DNA from: Arcobacter sp. LC1
Lineage (GTDB): Bacteria > Campylobacterota > Campylobacteria > Campylobacterales > Arcobacteraceae
NCBI GenBank assembly: GCA_021378565.1
Contig: JAACJU010000009.1
Location: 1 to 64,000, forward strand
Reading direction: 5' to 3'
Length of the DNA: 64,000 bases
Shown: piece after piece, positions 1 to 8,905 of the stretch
Position numbering within the stretch: the first letter of the stretch is position 1
How the letters are laid out: each line of letters begins with the position of its first letter
Made by a program: the position numbers and the translations under genes
Notes under the pieces: model-generated
Databases searched by the model: none
Seen by the model: the letters and a program-made list of their open reading frames with translations, nothing else
Told to the model about the DNA's origin: nothing

Positions 1-240
1 AATTTTTCTAATGATTCTTATAAAATCAAACAGAAAGGGCTTTTTTAGCCCATTGCTGCTCCAAGCTATTGCACATTCCCTTTTGTTGATTATTTTACTT
101 CTAAAATTTCTAGTACTAACTCCGCCTATTCTCATTTTAACCATGACTTCTTTTAAGTATGCTACTTTAGGTTTATATATTTTAAAAACTCTCAGCATTA
201 AGTCGTAATCTGCAGCTATTTTATGGTCTAAAAGAAATAA
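1..240 (-). pseudogene. Glycosyltransferase family 2 C-terminal fragment (duplicate copy)
   Basis: This stretch is nearly identical to 2143-2382, the 3' part of the intact glycosyltransferase gene at 2122-2892, at a constant offset of 2142. Similarity fades near 240, so only the C-terminal third or so of the protein is encoded, and the stop codon lies left of the window. There is no start codon and no N-terminal nucleotide-binding half, so it cannot make an active enzyme. An isolated IS256-type end lies just beyond, at 303. It is read here as a duplication remnant. Confidence 0.75.
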
Positions 241-302
241 TATATAAATTTAAATTATCACTAAAATAATATGATTATATTTTTATAATTTATATATAAA
301 GT

Positions 303-329
303 GAGACCGTAAAGCTAACTGTGTAAATC
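303..329. repeat. Isolated IS256-type terminal inverted repeat
   Basis: The sequence starts GAGACCGTAAAG and continues with AACTGTGTAAATC. It matches the ends of the degenerate element at 4495-5783 and the right end at 12373-12400. No transposase sequence is recognisable next to it. It is probably a solo end left by deletion of an element. Confidence 0.6.
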
Positions 330-409
330 TTAAAAGCTAAATTAATAATATTTTGATGCACTCTTTTTATTTTATAAATAGTTATTCTATGGATTAGAAT
401 ATTATTATT

Positions 410-1141
410 TTATCTAAAAAGTTCTTTAAATTTGCTCAATATACAATACGGAATAGAATAATAATCATAAAGTTTTATTTTTTTTCCACCAAATGAATCT
501 TTAAACTTATCTATTCCAGATATAATCTTATTATTTTCATCATTTCCATAACCACCCCAATCAAATTCTTTATACCCTAACCTTTTAAAATACCGCATAG
601 TTTCAAAATGCAAAGCTTTATTTATCCAGCCAATAATATTTTTCTTTTTATTATCTTCTATAATATGTATAATACTAACAGAATATAGAAGCCGAACTAT
701 TTTTTGTTCTTCGTCATTTATATATACCTGTATGTTAGTCAGTTCATTTTTAAAGTATCCAGAAATAAAAAATATATTATTTTTAAATTTTTCCAATTGA
801 TACTTTTTTAAATATGGAAGATTTTTAGCTTTTGCAAACTGTCTATTATAAAATTCTAAAAAATTATCTATAGTAATTCCATTTAATTTAATTTGAATCT
901 CAAAATTCTTTTTTACTTTATTTATTTCATTTTTTAATGTTGAAGTAAATTGTTGCTTAATTTCTTCCTCACTTTTAGTTAAATCATTAATAAGTGTCCA
1001 ATTTTGCTTTTTAATATTAAAAGTATTTTTATTAATTTTCGAATTTTTATGTGCACTAAATATATGATATAAACTATAACGTTGCAAACTAAACCATTCT
1101 TCATAAAAAGTCATTTTTTTTATTTTGTATCTTATTAGCAT
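410..1141 (-). CDS. FemAB/GNAT-like acyltransferase of the surface-glycan locus
   Basis: The 243-residue product looks like the C-terminal GNAT-type fold of FemAB-like proteins. The best clue is the end motif near residues 195-220, a WGGYG stretch followed by GIDKFKDSFGG; the 'FK..FGG' signature is typical of this group. Homologues in polysaccharide clusters transfer an acyl or aminoacyl group to a sugar or lipid-linked intermediate; the substrate here cannot be read. No signal peptide or membrane segment is evident, so it is probably cytoplasmic. It is the last intact gene before the IS end at 303 and lies downstream of the deacetylase at 1325-2026 on the same strand, with a 183-base gap. 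Confidence 0.55.
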   Translation of the reverse strand: MLIRYKIKKMTFYEEWFSLQRYSLYHIFSAHKNSKINKNTFNIKKQNWTLINDLTKSEEEIKQQFTSTLKNEINKVKKNFEIQIKLNGITIDNFLEFYNRQFAKAKNLPYLKKYQLEKFKNNIFFISGYFKNELTNIQVYINDEEQKIVRLLYSVSIIHIIEDNKKKNIIGWINKALHFETMRYFKRLGYKEFDWGGYGNDENNKIISGIDKFKDSFGGKKIKLYDYYSIPYCILSKFKELFR

Positions 1142-1324
1142 TTTTTAAATCTCCTTATTGAATCAATATAATTTTAAAATACTGTGTCTAATATACGAAA
1201 GCTTATACATATTAATTTTTCAATATCTGTAATACATTACAAAAATAGTTTAATTTAATAATCTTACTTAGCATTATTTATTTTCTATGGATACTAAGTA
1301 TTTCCTCAAAAAACAATATATTTT

Positions 1325-2026
1325 TCATAAATACATTATTTTATTTGTTACAATAGTTATTTTATTATCTTTTATGAATTTTAGCATATTTTCCAATTCT
1401 GCCCACAAATTATTTTCTTCTATTTCCCATCCATGACCCCATATATGAATATTGTATAAAGTATCTTTTTTTGATAAATAAAAAATAATATTCTTATAAT
1501 ATTCAAAAGTATTCAAATTTAAGGATTTGATTATATCAAAAAATTCTTTTTTATCGCTCAAAAAGGTATTTTTTATGATAGATTTGATCCCCCTATCATA
1601 AAAGTGGAATGAAGTATCAGTAGTAAAAGTATTTTGAATATTAAACCTCATTGTATTGGCACTTCTTGCTCTTTTATAATATTTTTTTACTATATTTTCA
1701 ATATATGGGTTGTAAAATCCACCTGGATAACAAAATATATCAATATCTTTATGAATTATATTTTCTAAATATTCTTTATTACTAACTATCTCATATTCAA
1801 TATTTTTTTTTGGAATTGTTGTTAAATATTTATGAGAATGTGTGTGCCCACCTATTTCCATGCCCATATTTATTATTTCTTTTATTTCAGGCTTTTTAAT
1901 ATATGGTTGTTCCATATTTGTTGTAGGTATAAAAAATATTGCTTTAATACTATACTTTAGCATCAATTTTGCTAACCTAATATCATAGATACTGCCATCA
2001 TCCCATGAAAATGATATGTTAATCAT
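1325..2026 (-). CDS. Polysaccharide deacetylase (NodB-homology, CE4 family)
   Basis: The 233-residue protein has the CE4 metal-dependent deacetylase motifs: SWDDG at residues 7-11 (D9/D10 as catalytic base and metal ligand), HTHSH at 61-65 (the HSxxH metal site), and a YPGG motif near residue 100. The family removes N- or O-acetyl groups from sugars. There is no signal peptide, so it probably acts on a cytoplasmic lipid-linked or nucleotide sugar rather than on peptidoglycan. A near-C-terminal HIWGHGWE stretch fits the last conserved His of the fold. It lies between the GT2 gene and the FemAB-like gene on the same strand and is probably co-transcribed with them. Confidence 0.75.
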   Translation of the reverse strand: MINISFSWDDGSIYDIRLAKLMLKYSIKAIFFIPTTNMEQPYIKKPEIKEIINMGMEIGGHTHSHKYLTTIPKKNIEYEIVSNKEYLENIIHKDIDIFCYPGGFYNPYIENIVKKYYKRARSANTMRFNIQNTFTTDTSFHFYDRGIKSIIKNTFLSDKKEFFDIIKSLNLNTFEYYKNIIFYLSKKDTLYNIHIWGHGWEIEENNLWAELENMLKFIKDNKITIVTNKIMYL

Positions 2027-2121
2027 TTATTGCCTTTTTACTTTCATACATTTTTTCATAAATATTTCTTTTGCAAAATTATACAATACTATATCTTTAC
2101 AGACTATAAATTAGTATGCTA

Positions 2122-2892
2122 TTATTTTATTAAAAATTGAGGAATTTTTCTAATGATTCTTATAAAATCAAACAGAAAGGGCTTTTTTAGCCCATTGTTG
2201 CTCCAAGCTATTGCACATTCCCTTTTGTTGATTATTTTACTTCTAAAATTTCTAGTACTAACTCCGCCTATTCTCATTTTAACCATGACTTCTTTTAAGT
2301 ATGACACCTTAGGTTTGTATATTTCAAAAAGTCTCAGCATTAAGTCATAATCTGCAGCTATTTTGTAATTTAAAGAAAATAATCCTATAGAATCATAAAC
2401 AGCCTTTTTCATATATAAAGTAGGATGAGGAGGACACCAGCCTTTTTTAAACATTTTTTCTTTATAAATACCACTTCTCCATTTTCTAACTACAACACTA
2501 GGATTATTGTTATCTATAAATTCTAAATCACCGTATACAAGATCACAAGAATTTTTAATAAAATTTTTTACAACTTTTTCTATAATATATTCGTTTGCCA
2601 AATAATCATCAGAATTAATTAAGCCTATTATTTCTCCTGTTGAGTGGCTTATACCTTTATTCATAGCATCATAAATACCATTATCTTTTTGCGAAATAAC
2701 TTTCAGTCTATTGCCAAAATTATCTTTGTATTTATTTATTATTTTAAGTGTATTATCTCTTGAAGCTCCATCTATAATAATATACTCTATATTTTTATAG
2801 CTTTGATTTAATACAGATTTTATCGTATCCTCTATGTATTTTTCACTATTAAAGCAAACTGTTACAATAGTTACCTTTGGGTTTTTAATCAT
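2122..2892 (-). CDS. Glycosyltransferase family 2
   Basis: The 256-residue protein has a GT-A fold: an N-terminal beta strand VTIVTVCFNSE, a nucleotide-binding YIIIDGASRDNTL stretch near residue 38, and an NSDDY motif near residue 93 carrying the metal-binding aspartates. This arrangement is typical of WcaA/WcaE-like inverting sugar transferases that extend lipid-linked oligosaccharides at the inner membrane. Donor and acceptor are unknown. It starts 8 bases after manC ends, so the two are probably one transcript. Its 3' third is duplicated at the left edge of the window. Confidence 0.85.
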   Translation of the reverse strand: MIKNPKVTIVTVCFNSEKYIEDTIKSVLNQSYKNIEYIIIDGASRDNTLKIINKYKDNFGNRLKVISQKDNGIYDAMNKGISHSTGEIIGLINSDDYLANEYIIEKVVKNFIKNSCDLVYGDLEFIDNNNPSVVVRKWRSGIYKEKMFKKGWCPPHPTLYMKKAVYDSIGLFSLNYKIAADYDLMLRLFEIYKPKVSYLKEVMVKMRIGGVSTRNFRSKIINKRECAIAWSNNGLKKPFLFDFIRIIRKIPQFLIK

Positions 2893-2900
2893 TTTAACAC

Positions 2901-4283
2901 TTAAACTCGTGAAAAATCATCGTCAAATCTAACAATATCATCTTCACCTGTATACTCCCCTACTTGGGCTTCTATTAAAACTACGGGTATTTTGCCTTTG
3001 TTTGATAGTCTGTGCATTTCACCCATTTTTATATAAGTTGATTCATTTGGTCTTAGCAAACTAATATTTTCTCCAATTTGGATAGTAGCTGTCCCACTTA
3101 CTACTGTCCAATGTTCGTTTCTATGGAAATGCTTTTGCAAAGATAATCTTTTGTTTGGTTTTACTATAATCTTTTTTATTTTATATCCAGGAGTATCTTC
3201 TAGGACTTCATAAGTTCCCCAAGGTCTGTGAACTTTTAGATGAGTGTAGGCCAAATCTTTATTTTCTTTTTTAATGATTTTAAGTAAATCTTTGATTTGA
3301 TTTGATTTACCTTTTTTGCTTATAAGCAAAGCATCATCAGTATCTACAATTATGCAGTCCTCTATACCAAGTGTTGCTATTGTTCTTTTATGCGAATATA
3401 TTAGATTATTAGCACTATCTATGCTAAAATGATTATTTAGATTTGTATTGCCTGCTTTATCATGAGGGAGCTCATTATATAGGGCGTCAAAAGAACCCAC
3501 ATCATTCCAAGATATATCTGCTAAAACAACTTTAATAAGAGAACTTTTTTCCATCACTGCATAATCAATACTATTTTCTGGAATTTTATCCATATCTTTA
3601 GATAGTATTCTTCTAACTTTTCCATCTAGCTTAGAATTAGAAAATGCTTCTAAGGAAGATTGATATATTTTGGGAGAATATTTTTTTAATTCTTCCAAAA
3701 AAACTCCAGCTTTAAAACAAAATATTCCAGAATTCCAATAATAATTTTGCGCTTTTAAATATTTTTTTGCAGTTTGTATATCTGGCTTTTCATGAAAGGC
3801 TAAAACATCTTCACCTTTAGCTTCTATATAACCATATCCCACTTCAGCGCTTTTAGGTTTAATTCCAAATGTTACTAAGTTTCCTTTTTTTGCTAGTGCT
3901 TGTGCCTTATTTAATATTTTTACATATTCTAATTCATTTTTTATTAAGTGGTCAGCTGGACTAACCAAAACTATTTCATCTTTATCCAAACCAAAACATG
4001 ATAGAGCAATAGCAGGAGCTGTATTTTTACCTAAGGGTTCTAGAATATAGCTATTGGCTTGATTCTTCATTGTATCTATTTCTTCACTTTGATCAAGTGC
4101 TAAAAAATATTGTTCTTGATTTGATACAATATAAAAATCATTACAAACCTTAGAGTTTCTTTCTAGTGTCATTTGAAATAAAGATTTATTGTCAAAAAGT
4201 TTAATGAATTGCTTTGGCATCAAAGTTCGAGATAAAGGCCATAATCTTGTACCATTTCCGCCACATAAAATAATATTTGTCAT
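2901..4283 (-). CDS. manC: Mannose-1-phosphate guanylyltransferase / mannose-6-phosphate isomerase
   Basis: The 460-residue bifunctional enzyme is of normal length for type II PMI-GMP proteins. The N-terminal pyrophosphorylase signature GGNGTRLWPLSR is at residues 8-19. The C-terminal isomerase cupin shows RPWGTYEVLE (about 352) and QKHFHRNEHW (about 380), holding the metal ligands. It converts fructose-6-P to mannose-6-P and mannose-1-P plus GTP to GDP-mannose, the donor for mannose, rhamnose or fucose residues. No manB, gmd or fcl is visible in the window. A TATAAT box lies 22 bases upstream of the ATG, and the gene appears to lead the manC-GT2-deacetylase-FemAB run. Confidence 0.93.
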   Translation of the reverse strand: MTNIILCGGNGTRLWPLSRTLMPKQFIKLFDNKSLFQMTLERNSKVCNDFYIVSNQEQYFLALDQSEEIDTMKNQANSYILEPLGKNTAPAIALSCFGLDKDEIVLVSPADHLIKNELEYVKILNKAQALAKKGNLVTFGIKPKSAEVGYGYIEAKGEDVLAFHEKPDIQTAKKYLKAQNYYWNSGIFCFKAGVFLEELKKYSPKIYQSSLEAFSNSKLDGKVRRILSKDMDKIPENSIDYAVMEKSSLIKVVLADISWNDVGSFDALYNELPHDKAGNTNLNNHFSIDSANNLIYSHKRTIATLGIEDCIIVDTDDALLISKKGKSNQIKDLLKIIKKENKDLAYTHLKVHRPWGTYEVLEDTPGYKIKKIIVKPNKRLSLQKHFHRNEHWTVVSGTATIQIGENISLLRPNESTYIKMGEMHRLSNKGKIPVVLIEAQVGEYTGEDDIVRFDDDFSRV

Positions 4284-4305
4284 TTTAATCCTAAATTTGA
4301 ACTAT

Positions 4306-4311
4306 ATTATA
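4306..4311 (-). promoter_or_regulatory. Candidate -10 box of manC promoter
   Basis: On the minus strand the sequence reads TATAAT, about 22 bases before the manC ATG. Campylobacter sigma-70 promoters depend mainly on the -10 element, so this is a plausible start site for the manC transcript. Confidence 0.45.
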
Positions 4312-4322
4312 GCAATTTACAT

Positions 4323-4493
4323 CTAAATACTTGTTTTATTGTTAAGTAGATTTCTGTAAATTTTTATTTGTTTATTTAAGATAATATCTGTTTCAAATTC
4401 TTTAGCTTTTTTTATAGCATTTTGAACTAGAATTTTATAATTTTTATATAAATAAGATTTTTCAATTGTTTCTCTTAGTTTTTTTACTAGAGA
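4323..4493 (-). pseudogene. C-terminal stub of a family-4-type glycosyltransferase, cut by an IS
   Basis: The open frame encodes about 57 residues (VKKLRETIEKS, later AIKKAKEFET, then IKIYRNLL) resembling the helical tail of GT4 glycosyltransferases, where 'L.E.I...L......NA...AK.F' precedes the stop. The frame runs straight into the IS256-type end at 4495, so the catalytic part has been lost. Assignment from a tail alone is weak. It could instead be the end of another helical protein. Confidence 0.4.
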
Positions 4494-4494
4494 A

Positions 4495-5783
4495 GAGACC
4501 GTAAACAAAACTGTGCAAACCCACCAATATCTTTCATCTACTTTGTATATTTTTCCATAATTTCGCTGAAAAATATACAAAGTTTTGGATAAATTTTAGG
4601 CCAATTTTTTGACTTGAGTTTTTCCATTTATTTTGAAGTCCTGAGTTGATAAATACATAATTTTAAAAGCAGATTCTGTTTAGCAAATGTGCCTTTAGTT
4701 TTAGTCTTTCTTTTGATTGTGAAATTTAAGATTTCATAGGATTTGTGGTAAAATAAAGCTTTCTAATAGCTTCTGGATATTTAAAAAAGCATGATAATTC
4801 ACTTCAATAATTTAGCCAAGATTGTTTAATGTCATGAAATTCATTTAGATTTTCTAAGGCTTGTATATCTTCATTAGCATAATAAACTGCTCTTAAATCT
4901 TTAGCTATTGCTTTTCTGACATTCTGCGATACAAACTTTAAAGAACTTCTTATTTTGCATATACGAATTTACTGCGCGCATGATGAACTTTTGCATCTTT
5001 GAATCTCCGCTTTTAGATTTTCTAAGGCTTGCATATCTTCATTAAAATCATTTAGACCATCATGTAGTGTAACGGAATTCACACTTGCAAAATTGCAAAT
5101 ATAAGAACATCTTCAACACCTCTATTCTTAATTTCATTAAGCAAAGATAGCCAATATTTAGAAGTTTCATTATCTTTAGTCTTGATGCTATCTCCTTGTT
5201 GCCCTCTGCTGTGATTCCTAGCATAATATATGTAGTCACATTTATACAAGCAATGCTTCTTAAAAAAATATTTTTTCAAGCTAAGATACTGTCTATTCTT
5301 ATTTTAAGAATAGTAGCGTCCATAAAGATTATAGGGTACCATTTGTTCTAAGCCTCTATTTTGCCAATCTTCAGCAAGTTCTAATACTTTACTTGTCATA
5401 TTCGAGATAGTTTCAATTGATAATTAATAACCATATAAATCATCAAGATGCAGTTTAAATCTTCTCACTCATTCCTTTTGCATATAAAGAAACTATAAGT
5501 TCTTCGCTTCCTTCTAATGTAGTTTCTCTTTTTTTGATTAGTTTTATTAGATGTGAGATTAATTCAACTTGCGAAGTTCCTTGTAATACAACTATAAGCA
5601 TTGCTTTGAATTCATTTTAAGTGATTCCAAACCTGCAAAAGTACATTTTTTGATTTGGGTTATTAAATATTCCCAATTATTCTAAATTTAATATTGCCAT
5701 AATGTAAATCCTTTAAATTAATTTACTAGATATTCTATCTAATAATTTAGGTTTTAAGGTTTACGCTTTAGTTTTACGGTCTC
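4495..5783. mobile_element. Degenerate IS256-family (mutator-type) insertion sequence
   Basis: The element is bounded by inverted ends: GAGACCGTAAAC at 4495 and, reading inward from 5783 on the minus strand, GAGACCGTAAAAC. Each continues with a GYGYAAACC-like stretch. The length of about 1.29 kb is near the usual 1.3-1.5 kb of IS256 members. The interior carries a broken transposase on the minus strand. No matching 8-9 bp target duplication is seen in the flanks, which suggests old age or later rearrangement. It separates the rmlB remnant from the glycosyltransferase stub and manC. Confidence 0.75.
4560..5700 (-). pseudogene. IS256-family transposase, multiply frameshifted
   Basis: Reading the minus strand in several frames recovers successive pieces of a mutator transposase. 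First comes a stretch with LYAKGMS; then ISNMTSKVLELAEDWQNRGL; then the core with YWLSLLNEIKNRGVEDVLIF near 5110-5170, corresponding to the second acidic motif region; and finally a TKGTFAKQNLLLKL tail near 4650-4690. A possible start ATG is at 5698-5700. The pieces lie in different frames with stops between them, so no functional transposase is made. Confidence 0.75.
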
Positions 5784-5898
5784 TTATTGATTAATTGTTT
5801 CATTTAATTTTTTTATATATATTTTAAGAACTCCATATAAATATAATATCATATTTACAATATCTTATTATATGAATTAATTTTATAGTCTAATCGTT

Positions 5899-5920
5899 GG
5901 GTTTACGCAGTTTACTTTCT
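5899..5920. repeat. Second, truncated IS256-type end
   Basis: GGGTTTACGCAGTTTACTTTC resembles the inner part of the right ends at 5760-5783 and 12373-12400, but the outermost GGTCTC is replaced. It lies 116 bases outside the element at 4495-5783, next to the rmlB 3' end. It suggests a nested or earlier insertion. Apart from this, 5784-5942 shows only AT-rich sequence. Confidence 0.4.
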
Positions 5921-5942
5921 AATTTCATAGTTTTGCACTCTA

Positions 5943-6961
5943 CTATTTAATATTTTTATCTAAATACCATTGTATAGTTTTAGTAATCCCAGAATCAAGG
6001 TTTTCGCCTGCTTTTCACCCTAGTTCTTTTTCTAGTTTTGTGGCATCTATTGCATATCTCCTATCATGACCTGCTCTGTTTTCTACGAATGTAATTAATT
6101 CTTTATATGGTTTTCCATTATCTCTTTGTACCTTTTTGTCCAATATTGAACAAATTTTATCTACTATTTGCAAATTTGTTTTTTCGTTTCTTCCACCAAT
6201 ATTATAAGTATTTGAACTTTTGCCTGAATGGTAAACCAAATCAATACCAACACAATGATCTGATACATATAGCCAATCTCTAATATTTTTTCCACCACCA
6301 TAAATAGGGATAGTTTCACCCTTCAAGGCTTTTCTAATAATAGTAGGAATTAATTTTTCATCATGTTGTTTTGGCCCATAATTATTTGAACAATTTGTAA
6401 TGACAGTATTTAAACCATATGTTTTATTATAGGCTCTTACTATCATATCACTTGAAGCTCTTTTGAGGCTGAATATGGTGAATTTGGAGCATAAGGAGTG
6501 TCTTCTGTAAAAAAATCTGTTTCATTTAATGTTCCATATGCTTCATCTGTTGAAATATGGTGAAATCTACAATTGCGATGTTCTTTTTTATACTCAAATG
6601 GTTTATTCATCCAATATTTTTTTGCTACATCTATTAAAGTATAAGTACCATTTATATTTGTTTTAATAAACACACTTGGCTCCTTAATAGAATTATCTAC
6701 ATGTGATTCAGTTGCAAAATTAATTACACCTTGAATATTATATTTAGAAAATATAAATTCTACCAATTCTCTATTGCAAATATCACCTTTAATGAATTTG
6801 TATCTTTCATTATTTTCACATTCTTTTAGATTATTGATATTGCCTGCATAGGTTAGCAAATCTAAATTTATGAGCTTATAATTTTTATATTTATTTAAAA
6901 AATATGGTACAAAGTTTGAGCCTATAAAACCAGCTGTTCCTGTCAATAAAATACTAGTCAT
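5943..6961 (-). pseudogene. rmlB: dTDP-glucose 4,6-dehydratase, inactivated by a frameshift and a nonsense codon
   Basis: RmlB makes dTDP-4-keto-6-deoxyglucose, the branch point to dTDP-amino-deoxy sugars. The first part has the Rossmann motif GTAGFIGSNF and the SDR region ending in YSASK near residue 168. There the frame shifts, after an AAAA run at about 6455, and the correct frame resumes at MIVRAYNKTYGLN. A TGA at 6015-6017 then replaces the Trp of the conserved KELGW, after which the normal tail (GITKTIQWYLD) continues to a TAG at 5943. Two independent lesions make it a likely pseudogene. It overlaps the rmlA end by 8 bases, as expected of an rml operon. Confidence 0.85.
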
Positions 6962-7823
6962 ATTTTACCAACTCTTTTAAATATTTTCCATATCCATTTT
7001 TAGAAAGGGGTTCTGCAATTTCTGAAACTTTCCTTTTTGAAATCCAATTATTATTATAAGCAATTTCTTCTAAACAAGCTATTTTATACCCTTGTCTGTG
7101 TTCAATTGTTTGCACAAATTGACCTGCTTCTATTAAACTGTCAGAAGTTCCGGTATCAAGCCATGCAAATCCCCGCCTAAGAAACTCAACTTTAAGGTTC
7201 CCTCTTTTTAAATATTCTTCATTTATAGAAGTTATTTCAAGCTCTCCTCTCTTGGAAGGTCTGACATTTTTTGCAATATTAATTACACTATTGTCATAAA
7301 AATATAGCCCTGTTACGGCAAAATTTGATTTTGGTTTAGTAGGTTTTTCTTCAATACTAACAGCATTCATATCTTTATTAAATTCTACTATGCCAAATCT
7401 TTCAGGGTCTTTTACTTGATAGCCAAATACTACTGCACCCACTGTTGTCGAAGCTGCATTTTGTAATAGGGGAGTAAACCCATGTCCATAAAAGATATTA
7501 TCGCCTAAAACTAATGCAACATTATCATTTCCTATAAATTTTTCACCCAATGTAAATGCTTGGGCTAAACCGTCTGGACTAGGCTGAACTTTATATTCTA
7601 ATTTAATTCCTCAATCACTGCCATCCCCTAAAAGTTCTTCAAATTTTGGAAGGTCTTGTGATGTTGAAATAATCAAAATTTCTTTTATTCCTGCTAACAT
7701 CAATACTGACAATGGATAATAAATCATAGGCTTATCATATATTGGTAATAATTGCTTATTTATTGATTTTGTTATCGAATAAAGCCTAGTACCACTTCCT
7801 CCTGCTAATATTATGCCTTTCAT
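6954..7823 (-). pseudogene. rmlA: Glucose-1-phosphate thymidylyltransferase, interrupted by an in-frame TGA
   Basis: RmlA makes dTDP-glucose. The N-terminus [18 protein letters not shown] starts at 7823, overlapping the fdtB stop as ATGA. The frame stays open across the whole gene except for a TGA at 7611-7613, where the family has Trp (GDGSD-W-GIKLEY). Beyond it the sequence continues in frame through [18 protein letters not shown] and AWLDTGT to a TAG at 6954. Length with read-through, about 289 residues, is normal. Only one point change (TGG to TGA) is needed to restore it. A sequencing error cannot be excluded, but the neighbouring rmlB is also broken. Confidence 0.85.
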
Positions 7824-8905
7824 TTTAACCAACTATTCATTATTTTAATAACTTTTAAAATATCTTCTTTGGTATGAAAAAAAGATATTGGTAAGCTAAG
7901 TGTTGTATTGTGTATTTCTTCACTTATGGGGTAATCACCTTTTATATATCCTTGCATTGCTTGCTGTTTATTTGGAGCTAATGGATAATGTATTTCAGTT
8001 TTAATTCCATTATTCAATAAGTATTCTTTTAGTTTATCTCTATTATTACATCTTATATTAAAAATATGGTATACATCAAAATAATCTTTATTTACTACTG
8101 GCTTAATAAACCTATTATCTAATTTTTCCAAATATATTTTAGCTAATTCTCTTTTATGATTAGTAATATCATCTAATATTTTTAGTTTAATTGATAAAAA
8201 TCCTGCTTGAATTTCATCTAATCTTGAATTGTAGCCTAAAAATTCATTATAGTATTTTTTTTTACTCCCATAATTTCGCAAAGATTTTAATTTTATATTA
8301 TAAGACTTGTCATTAGAAGTAATTGCTCCTCCATCTCCTAATGCACCTAAATTTTTTGTAGGATAAAAACTAAAGCACCCTATACCAAATGAACCTGCTT
8401 TTTTATCTTTAAATTTTGCACCGTGAGCTTGAGCACAATCTTCAATTACTTTTAGCTTATATTTAACTGATATATTCATAATTTTATCCATTTCACAAGC
8501 CTTGCCATGCAAATGAACGACTAATATTGCCTTTGTGTTAGTATTAATTTTTTCCTCTATCAAAAATGGATCTATATTATAAGTATTTATATTTGGCTCT
8601 ATTAAAATAGGCTTAAAACCATTTCTTATAATTGCTAATATTGTCGCGATATAAGTATTGGCAGGAACTATAATTTCACTATTTTTTGGAAAATCAAATG
8701 CATCTATTGAGAGAATCAATGCATCAAGACCTGATGCAACTCCAACACAATTACGAGTATTTATGAACTTTGCAAATTCTTCCTCAAAAGTAGATACATT
8801 ATTACCCAAAACATACCATCCGCTTTCAATAAACTTTTTAAAACTATCCTTATATTTGTCAAATAATAATTCGTTTACCTTTTTTAAATTTTCATACTCT
8901 ATCAT
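7820..8905 (-). CDS. fdtB: dTDP-3-oxo-6-deoxyhexose aminotransferase (DegT/DnrJ/EryC1/StrS family)
   Basis: The 361-residue PLP aminotransferase shows the family hallmarks: ASGLDAL in the N-terminal domain, EDCAQAHGA with the PLP-ring aspartate near residue 160, and [15 protein letters not shown] with the Schiff-base lysine near 185. Its start codon directly follows the fdtA stop, and fdtA encodes the 3,4-ketoisomerase that makes its substrate. The pair therefore points to dTDP-3-amino-3,6-dideoxyhexose (Fuc3N or Qui3N type). The exact epimer depends on FdtA versus QdtA specificity and cannot be read here. It is intact although the upstream pathway genes rmlA and rmlB are broken. Confidence 0.8.
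   Translation of the reverse strand: MIEYENLKKVNELLFDKYKDSFKKFIESGWYVLGNNVSTFEEEFAKFINTRNCVGVASGLDALILSIDAFDFPKNSEIIVPANTYIATILAIIRNGFKPILIEPNINTYNIDPFLIEEKINTNTKAILVVHLHGKACEMDKIMNISVKYKLKVIEDCAQAHGAKFKDKKAGSFGIGCFSFYPTKNLGALGDGGAITSNDKSYNIKLKSLRNYGSKKKYYNEFLGYNSRLDEIQAGFLSIKLKILDDITNHKRELAKIYLEKLDNRFIKPVVNKDYFDVYHIFNIRCNNRDKLKEYLLNNGIKTEIHYPLAPNKQQAMQGYIKGDYPISEEIHNTTLSLPISFFHTKEDILKVIKIMNSWLK

Noticed and set aside
2153-2350. Two near-identical plus-strand open frames (11-208 and 2153-2350)
   Set aside because: They are antisense shadows of the duplicated glycosyltransferase 3' end, not a repeated small gene.
4323-4580. An 85-residue open frame as a gene
   Set aside because: Its first 28 codons are IS256-type end sequence and the rest a glycosyltransferase tail; it is a chance fusion at the IS junction.
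4487-5792. Target-site duplication flanking the IS256-type element
   Set aside because: The 8-9 bases outside the two ends (ending CTAGAGA and starting TTATTGA) do not match.
6015-7613. UGA read as tryptophan (alternative code), suggested by TGA at two conserved Trp positions in rmlA and rmlB
   Set aside because: TGG encodes Trp throughout the window, including elsewhere in rmlA, and TGA serves as a normal stop (pstB, pstC, fdtB, trmB). rmlB also has an unrelated frameshift. Pseudogene decay explains both.
7605-7620. A-to-I RNA editing that would turn UGA into a Trp codon
   Set aside because: Known bacterial TadA mRNA editing needs a UACG-like context, which is absent around both TGA codons; no other support.
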